Shown here piece by piece: positions 1 to 3,594 of a stretch of DNA of 5,661 nucleotides (its first letter is position 1; each line of letters begins with the position of its first letter). The DNA is from Coriobacteriales bacterium (GTDB taxonomy: Bacteria > Actinomycetota > Coriobacteriia > Coriobacteriales > UBA8131). The notes under the pieces are model-generated. The model saw only the letters and a program-made list of their open reading frames with translations, ran no database searches and was not told where the DNA came from. The stretch is taken from NCBI GenBank assembly GCA_031261765.1, contig JAISJA010000042.1:1-5661 (forward strand), in the 5' to 3' direction. The translations under genes and the position numbers were made by a program.

Positions 1-1
1 T

Positions 2-34
2 TACGTCATCCCGGGCTTGACCCGGGATCCACGC
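2..34. repeat. Intergenic hairpin repeat, copy 1
   Basis: An 8-base perfect inverted repeat, ATCCCGGG (8-15) and CCCGGGAT (21-28), flanks the 5-base loop CTTGA. The 33-base block 2-34 recurs at 3465-3497 with 29 of 33 identical bases. Here it lies just past the 3' end of fabK, which is read from the other strand. There is no T-run after the stem on either strand, so it is not a standard intrinsic terminator. I infer a dispersed intergenic repeat family of the kind found in many bacterial genomes; similar GTCATcCCGGGcTTGACCCGGgATCCA elements are familiar from other lineages. Its function is unknown. Positions 35-62, up to the fabK stop codon, show nothing recognisable. Confidence 0.75.
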
Positions 35-62
35 TTTGTCAGTCCAGGTTCCGGCGTAGGCG

Positions 63-992
63 TTAAAGCTCTGGCATTCCCGCGACGGTCTCGCGGTACT
101 CGTCTATAAGTCCGGCGAATATATCCGCCAGCGGGCGCACCTCGTTCAGCATGCCCGCGACCTGACCTGCCATGAACGACCCGTTGTCCTTATCGCCGTC
201 CCGCACGGCCAGCGTAAGCGATCCAAAGCGCAGGGCCTCAAGCTCGGCCATGTCCGTAGACTCGTTCTCTATACGCGCGCTCTCCCTGGCCTTCTTCGTC
301 TTTAGCACGCGCACCGGCGCACCCTTAGAACGCCCGGTAACTATGGTGCCGGTATCCTTTGCTGAAAGCAGCATCTGCTTGTAGTTCTCGTGTATTGGTG
401 CCTCGTCGCTTGCCAGCACTATCGTGCCCACCTGCGCGCCTATGGCACCCATGGCGATAACCGCGGCCAATTGCCTACCGCTGGCGACCCCGCCTGCCGC
501 TATAACCGGTATGTTCACGGCGTCAACCACCTGCGGCACAAGCGCCATCGTGGTCAACTCTCCTATATGTCCGCCGCTTTCGGTGCCCTCGGCTACCACG
601 GCGTCGGCCCCGCACCTCTCCATAAGCTTGGCTAAAGAAGCGCTTGCGACCACGGGAATGACCTTTATACCGGCGTCCTTCCAGGCTTTCACGTATTTCG
701 CGGGGTTTCCAGCGCCCGTGGTTATGACGGCCGGTTTCTCCTCTACCAACATGTCCGCCAGCTCCTGGACGTCTGGCGCCATCAACATGACGTTCACGCC
801 AAACGGCTTGTCGGTTATCTTACGCGCTATATGTATCTGCTCGCGCGTCTCTTCCGCCGTTAGCCCGCCTGACGCTATTATGCCAAGCGCTCCGGCGTTC
901 GCGACCGCCGCGGCGAACTCGCCCGTGGCTATGCGCGCCATGGCGCCCTGTATTATCGGATACTTTATTTTCAGAAATTCGTTTAACAGCAC
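63..992 (-). CDS. fabK: Enoyl-[acyl-carrier-protein] reductase II (FabK), FMN-dependent
   Basis: FabK catalyses the last, NAD(P)H-dependent reduction of each fatty acid elongation cycle in the cytoplasm, reducing trans-2-enoyl-ACP with an FMN cofactor. It is a TIM-barrel relative of nitronate monooxygenase. The 309 residues match the usual length. Visible motifs are PIIQGAMA (12-19), GVNVML (65-70), TTGAGNP (91-97), AEGTESGGHIG (134-144) with the family's conserved histidine at 142, IPVIAAGG (161-168), the probable FMN-phosphate loop MGAIGAQVGT (181-190), and GSFMAGQVAG (271-280). The last motif and the overall pattern favour FabK over a plain nitronate monooxygenase. The start codon is GTG at 992-990, supported by AAAGGGAG four bases upstream. 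The stop is TAA. The gene stands alone and is divergent from rpmE. No other fab genes are visible, so the pathway role rests on similarity. Confidence 0.9.
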   Translation of the reverse strand: MLLNEFLKIKYPIIQGAMARIATGEFAAAVANAGALGIIASGGLTAEETREQIHIARKITDKPFGVNVMLMAPDVQELADMLVEEKPAVITTGAGNPAKYVKAWKDAGIKVIPVVASASLAKLMERCGADAVVAEGTESGGHIGELTTMALVPQVVDAVNIPVIAAGGVASGRQLAAVIAMGAIGAQVGTIVLASDEAPIHENYKQMLLSAKDTGTIVTGRSKGAPVRVLKTKKARESARIENESTDMAELEALRFGSLTLAVRDGDKDNGSFMAGQVAGMLNEVRPLADIFAGLIDEYRETVAGMPEL

Positions 993-996
993 AAAA

Positions 997-1004
997 CTCC
1001 CTTT
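997..1004 (-). promoter_or_regulatory. Ribosome binding site of fabK
   Basis: AAAGGGAG on the minus strand lies four bases before the GTG at 992-990. It supports GTG as the true fabK start, since no ATG in the same frame is equally well placed. Confidence 0.7.
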
Positions 1005-1035
1005 CGTTTACATACCAATTCGCACACCGGTTAGC

Positions 1036-1061
1036 GCACTTGTCTGCCGCACTTGCCTGCG
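1036..1061. repeat. Two tandem 13-base units in the fabK leader
   Basis: GCACTTGTCTGCC (1036-1048) is followed directly by GCACTTGCCTGCG (1049-1061), matching at 11 of 13 positions. The pair lies between the likely fabK -10 box and its start codon. It could be a regulator binding site or a chance duplication; the sequence alone does not decide. Confidence 0.4.
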
Positions 1062-1100
1062 CGTCCGCTTCCACTTCGCCTGAAATTAACGTGCATATAT

Positions 1101-1109
1101 ATCATAGCA
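1101..1109 (-). promoter_or_regulatory. Candidate extended -10 promoter for fabK
   Basis: On the minus strand, TGCTATGAT fits an extended -10 box (TGn followed by TATGAT, near the TATAAT consensus) and is followed by the AT-rich run ATATATG. No convincing -35 hexamer stands 16-18 bases upstream, which is common for extended -10 promoters. It would give fabK a leader of roughly 100 bases. The same AT-rich stretch might also serve rpmE on the plus strand, but I find no clear -35/-10 pair there. Confidence 0.35.
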
Positions 1110-1143
1110 AAACCGATGTTCCCGAATATGGTAAACTAATAAG

Positions 1144-1174
1144 TCTATGTGTCTTGGCCGTAACCAAGACTAGA
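1144..1174 (+). promoter_or_regulatory. Hairpin in the rpmE leader, next to the ribosome binding site
   Basis: A perfect 7-base stem, GTCTTGG (1151-1157) with CCAAGAC (1164-1170), closes the loop CCGTAA. Below it, TCTA (1144-1147) can pair with TAGA (1171-1174), leaving TGT (1148-1150) as a bulge. The structure ends one base before AAGGAG, so it could affect ribosome access to rpmE. L31 leader RNAs that respond to L31 have been described in several bacterial groups, to my memory including Coriobacteria. I have not compared this hairpin with their models. A stem followed by no T-run rules out an intrinsic terminator. Confidence 0.5.
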
Positions 1175-1175
1175 T

Positions 1176-1181
1176 AAGGAG
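1176..1181 (+). promoter_or_regulatory. Ribosome binding site of rpmE
   Basis: AAGGAG stands five bases before the ATG at 1187, a strong Shine-Dalgarno match with good spacing. It begins two bases after the leader stem ends. Confidence 0.8.
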
Positions 1182-1186
1182 AACAA

Positions 1187-1408
1187 ATGAAAACAGGAAT
1201 CCATCCAGAATACATGGAGTGCACCGTAACGTGCTCGTGCGGTAACACTTTCAAGACGCGTGCCACTAAGCCAGAGCTCCACGTAGAGCTTTGCAATGAG
1301 TGCCACCCGTTCTATACAGGCCAGCAGAAGTTCGTGGATACCGGCGGACGTGTACAGCGTTTTGCCGATAAGTTCGGTAAGGCCGCCCAGAACGTAGCCG
1401 AGAAATAA
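1187..1408 (+). CDS. rpmE: 50S ribosomal protein L31, zinc-binding type
   Basis: L31 bridges the large and small ribosomal subunits near the central protuberance. The 73 residues include the family signature HPEY (6-9) and the zinc ligands C16, C18, C36 and C39, arranged as CxC and CxxC, which mark the zinc-containing paralogue. The core (residues 1-64, ending QRFADKFG) is complete and of normal length, so the product to the TAA at 1406-1408 should be functional. The oddity lies beyond it: the same frame stays open for another 93 codons, to a TAA at 1688-1690, and encodes an Ala/Lys/Glu-rich tail. Residues 65-73 (KAAQNVAEK) already look like the start of that tail. I infer that the normal protein of this lineage has about 167 residues and that the TAA is a one-base change or an error. 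The start is fixed by AAGGAG. Confidence 0.93.
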   Translation: MKTGIHPEYMECTVTCSCGNTFKTRATKPELHVELCNECHPFYTGQQKFVDTGGRVQRFADKFGKAAQNVAEK

Positions 1409-1690
1409 GCAGCCAAGCGCGCTGAGCATAAGGCTGCTACCGAGAAAGCCGAGGCAGAGGCGAAGGCCGCACGCGACGCGAAGGCCGCCGCGAAGGCCAA
1501 GAAAGCAGCCGAATACGCTGAGAAGGCCGCGAAGGCAGAGGCCGAGAAGCCGGCAGAGCCCGTCGAGGCCGCCGCAGACGCAGCCCCCGAGGCCGCCACA
1601 GACGCAGCCGCAGAAGCCGCCACAGACGCCGCCCCCGAGGCCACGGCCGAGCCAGCAACAGACGCCGCTCCTGAGAACGCGGCGGAATAA
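1409..1690 (+). pseudogene. In-frame C-terminal tail of L31, separated by a TAA codon
   Basis: This stretch continues the rpmE frame for 93 codons after the stop at 1406-1408 and ends in TAA at 1688-1690. It has no start codon or ribosome binding site of its own. The first half is Lys/Glu/Ala-rich (for example AAKAKKAAEYAEKAAKAEAE) and is probably helical. The second half is acidic with Pro and Asp, built on EAATDAAP-like repeats. Codon use is consistent and GC-rich, and the end overlaps the thyX ATG by one base, so it looks like maintained coding sequence. Similar tails on L31 occur, as I recall, in Coriobacteriia. The tail may be lost in this strain, or the TAA may be an artefact (GAA or AAA would each need one base change). 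Confidence 0.6.
1565..1636 (+). repeat. Three tandem 24-base units in the L31 tail
   Basis: Units 1565-1588, 1589-1612 and 1613-1636 each encode an eight-residue variant of EAA(A/T)DAA(P/A). A diverged partial unit (ATDAAPE) follows at 1658-1678. The units differ mainly at third codon positions plus Thr/Ala and Pro/Ala swaps, which suggests in-frame duplication kept under protein-level constraint. The region could vary in length between strains. Confidence 0.7.
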
Positions 1691-2370
1691 TGCAAGTAGA
1701 ACTTCTGTACCACACAGAAAACCCAGAGCGTGCCGTGGCAACCGCGGCGCGCTGATGTTATGCGCCGGTGGGCGCGGCGGAGCTCATGGAGGGCATGAGC
1801 GACGAGAAGGCGCAAAGCGTCCTTAAGACCATCATGGGCAGCGGCCATTACTCGGCGCTGGAACACGCGTCATACACGTTTGCCGTAGAGGGCGTAAGCC
1901 GCTCGCTTACGCACCAACTGGTGCGCCATCGCCTTGCCAGCTATAACCAGCAAAGCCAGCGCTATGTTAAATACACCGGCGAGCCAGAGGTCATAGAACC
2001 GGGCAGCGTAAGCGATGACCCTGATACCCACGCCACGTTCAACGCCGCCATAGAGGCGGCATATAGTGCGTACAAGGCGTTGCTGGACGCGGGCATACCG
2101 GCGGAGGACGCGCGCTACGTGCTTCCCAACGCCTGTGCTACTAAGATAGTAATCACCATGAACATACGCGAGCTTCTCCACTTCTTTGAACTGCGCTGCT
2201 GCCACAGGGCGCAATGGGAGATACAAGAACTTGCGAACCGCATGTTAGCGCTCGCGAAACCAACGGCCCCGTTCATCTTCATGGACGCCGGCGCGCCGTG
2301 TATACGCGAGGGTTGCCACGAGGGTAAAATGACGTGCGGGCATCCTTTCCAGAAGATAGAGCGTAAGTAA
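1690..2370 (+). CDS. thyX: Flavin-dependent thymidylate synthase ThyX, with an in-frame TGA at codon 22
   Basis: ThyX makes dTMP from dUMP using FAD, NADPH and methylenetetrahydrofolate. Counting from the ATG at 1690, the frame has 226 codons before the TAA at 2368-2370. It holds the signature RHRxxSxNxxSxR as RHRLASYNQQSQR (79-91), the GH-SALEHASYTF region, LPNACATKIVITMN and LRCCHRAQWEI. A C-terminal cysteine cluster (C204, C209, C216) resembles Bacillota-type ThyX. Codon 22 (1753-1755) is TGA, within a conserved AAR-x-CYAPVGA motif where relatives usually have Leu or Thr. Both sides of the TGA match ThyX well. The longest stop-free stretch with a start codon begins at GTG 1768 and would lose the first strand, so it is a poor natural start; ATG 1786 is another in-frame option. 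The ATG at 1690 overlaps the end of the L31 tail frame, suggesting coupling. Either a sequence error, a recent nonsense mutation or readthrough is possible. The family call is firm; integrity is not. Confidence 0.85.
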
Positions 2371-2375
2371 ACATA

Positions 2376-3434
2376 ATGGCTCGCGGAAGTGATAAAGCGG
2401 GCTTTTCATGGTTCCTGGTAAGCGTTGCAAGGGGGCTGGCGCTGTTCCTTGCCGTCTATGCGTTTCTGTCGCTGTTTGGCATAGCGCAGGGCAGCACGTA
2501 TAACCAGAACATCTGGTGGATTGACTTAACGTTTTTGCCAACGCCTATAGGGCTTTTGCTACAGGGCCTGCTTGTGGTGGCGCTGGCGTTGTTCGTCATA
2601 CACGTTCCCAAGCGCTTTGCCGAGCGCATACCCTGTGCGGTCATGTGCGTGGTGTTCATGTTATTCGCGGTTGCCAACACGGCATCTGTGTATAACGAGG
2701 CCCGCATAGGCACCATATCGCTTGGCTTCCCGGTTCCGTTCTCGCTTTTCATAGCTATGGCGTTCGCGATATTGGCATGTGCTATCATGCTAGGGTGCTA
2801 TTCTTGCCCTACCTGGAAGGAACCGCGCCACTGGTTGGCTTTCTTTACGGAGATAATAGTGGGGCTTATCTTCGTGGTGCTGTTCCCGCTGGGGCAGATA
2901 TACTGCTTTGGCACTACCGACTACAGCGCGCGCGCGAACGTGGCGGTGGTCTTTGGAGCGCAGGTGCTGCCGGACGGCACCCCGTCAACGGCGCTTAAGG
3001 GCAGGCTGGACAAAGCCATAAAGCTATATGACCAGGGCTACGTGTCAGCGCTTATAATGAGCGGCGGCATAGACGTGGACAACGTTAGCGAGGCCGCGGC
3101 CATGCGCGACTACGCGGTGGATAACGGCGTTCCGGAAAGCTCCATACAAATTGACGAGTACGGCAACGACACGCAGGACAGCGTAATGGATACGTCTTCC
3201 ATGATAACCAAAAGCGGGTACAAGAAGGTAATAGCCGTAAGCTCGTATTATCATCTGGCGCGCATAAAGATGCTCTATTTAGATGAGGGCATAAACGTGC
3301 TGACCGCTCCTTCTGCCGATAAAAGCGAGGCCGGTTCGGCTTTTTACAGCATGTTACGCGAGATTCCGGGCTGGTGGTACTACTGGCTTGACGGGCTTGG
3401 TTTCCCCGTTGCCGAAATGGGCATCAAGGCATAA
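2376..3434 (+). CDS. Membrane protein with C-terminal DUF218 (YdcF/SanA/ElyC-like) domain
   Basis: The 352-residue protein has about five hydrophobic segments near residues 11-35, 53-75, 85-103, 118-140 and 153-175, followed by a DUF218 domain at about 187-335. DUF218 features include VVFGAQVLPDGTPS (191-204), R210, the SGG turn (229-231), YGNDTQDS (262-269), and SSYYHLAR (289-296) with H293 and R296. With a cytoplasmic N-terminus, five helices would place the domain outside the membrane, as for SanA and ElyC, which are linked to envelope integrity and peptidoglycan or lipid-carrier metabolism. The exact reaction is not established for most members, so I assign no gene name. The gene starts 5 bases after the thyX stop, with only a weak upstream Shine-Dalgarno, consistent with cotranscription and coupling. 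Two TGG pairs (WW at 47-48 and 333-334) show that TGG encodes Trp normally. Confidence 0.82.
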   Translation: MARGSDKAGFSWFLVSVARGLALFLAVYAFLSLFGIAQGSTYNQNIWWIDLTFLPTPIGLLLQGLLVVALALFVIHVPKRFAERIPCAVMCVVFMLFAVANTASVYNEARIGTISLGFPVPFSLFIAMAFAILACAIMLGCYSCPTWKEPRHWLAFFTEIIVGLIFVVLFPLGQIYCFGTTDYSARANVAVVFGAQVLPDGTPSTALKGRLDKAIKLYDQGYVSALIMSGGIDVDNVSEAAAMRDYAVDNGVPESSIQIDEYGNDTQDSVMDTSSMITKSGYKKVIAVSSYYHLARIKMLYLDEGINVLTAPSADKSEAGSAFYSMLREIPGWWYYWLDGLGFPVAEMGIKA

Positions 3435-3436
3435 GC

Positions 3437-3473
3437 ACCCCTCTACGTCATTCCGGTACCCCTCTACGTCATT
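3437..3473 (+). repeat. 16-base direct repeat downstream of the DUF218 gene
   Basis: ACCCCTCTACGTCATT occurs at 3437-3452 and again at 3458-3473, identical, with a 21-base period. The second copy runs into the hairpin repeat at 3465. The first copy looks like the left edge of another such element that was truncated after GTCATTCCGG. This suggests local duplication or nested decay of the intergenic repeat. Confidence 0.7.
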
Positions 3474-3497
3474 TTGGGCTTGACCCGGAATCCACGC
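3465..3497. repeat. Intergenic hairpin repeat, copy 2
   Basis: The 33 bases match positions 2-34 at 29 sites. The stem arms are ATTTTGGG (3471-3478) and CCCGGAAT (3484-3491), with the same CTTGA loop. The four differences keep all eight pairs if the plus-strand RNA forms, using two G-U wobbles in place of C-G pairs; the minus-strand RNA would have A-C mismatches there. It lies after the DUF218 gene and before ftsK. No T-run follows, so transcription termination here is not shown. The rest of the 160-base gap (3435-3594) holds the ftsK leader. Confidence 0.75.
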
Positions 3498-3541
3498 GAA
3501 TCCACATACGCTCGCGGCTGCGGCAAGCACCGTAAAAGCGG

Positions 3542-3547
3542 TAGAAT
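3542..3547 (+). promoter_or_regulatory. Weak candidate -10 box for ftsK
   Basis: TAGAAT lies in a locally AT-rich stretch about 50 bases before the ftsK start. I find no -35 hexamer at proper spacing (the bases there are GC-rich), so this is a low-confidence site. TAAAAT at 3559-3564 is an alternative. ftsK could equally be read from the upstream operon. Confidence 0.2.
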
Positions 3548-3582
3548 ATACGTATCCGTAAAATACACCCTAAACACAGCAC

Positions 3583-3587
3583 GGAGG
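3583..3587 (+). promoter_or_regulatory. Ribosome binding site deciding the ftsK start
   Basis: GGAGG is a strong Shine-Dalgarno core. Only one base separates it from the ATG at 3589, too close for normal initiation, whereas the in-frame TTG at 3595 lies seven bases away, an ideal distance. I therefore prefer TTG 3595; the ATG start would add just two residues. Confidence 0.65.
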
Positions 3588-3594
3588 TATGGTA

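Noticed and set aside
8..28. Repeat hairpin as an intrinsic terminator of fabK
   Set aside because: The stem is GC-rich, but no T-run follows on the minus strand (the next bases read GACGTAA).
424..1083. 219-codon plus-strand open frame opposite fabK
   Set aside because: It lies entirely antisense to a well-supported FabK and its upstream region, and its product has no recognisable motifs. It is a shadow of the codon use of fabK.
1753..1776. Selenocysteine at the thyX TGA, with GCGCC-GGTG-GGCGC as a SECIS
   Set aside because: A 5-base stem (1762-1766 with 1771-1775) and a GU-containing loop follow the TGA, but the loop is only about 11 bases away, closer than typical bacterial SECIS elements. 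The position is normally Leu or Thr and is not a known catalytic residue of ThyX.
1755..1826. Restart of translation at the ATG overlapping the TGA (TGATG at 1753-1757)
   Set aside because: That ATG is out of the ThyX frame and gives only about 23 codons before TAA.
1312..1866. Ala/Ser-rich minus-strand frame across the L31 tail and thyX
   Set aside because: Its repeats are the reverse complement of the L31 tail repeats, and it lacks a ribosome binding site or family motif.
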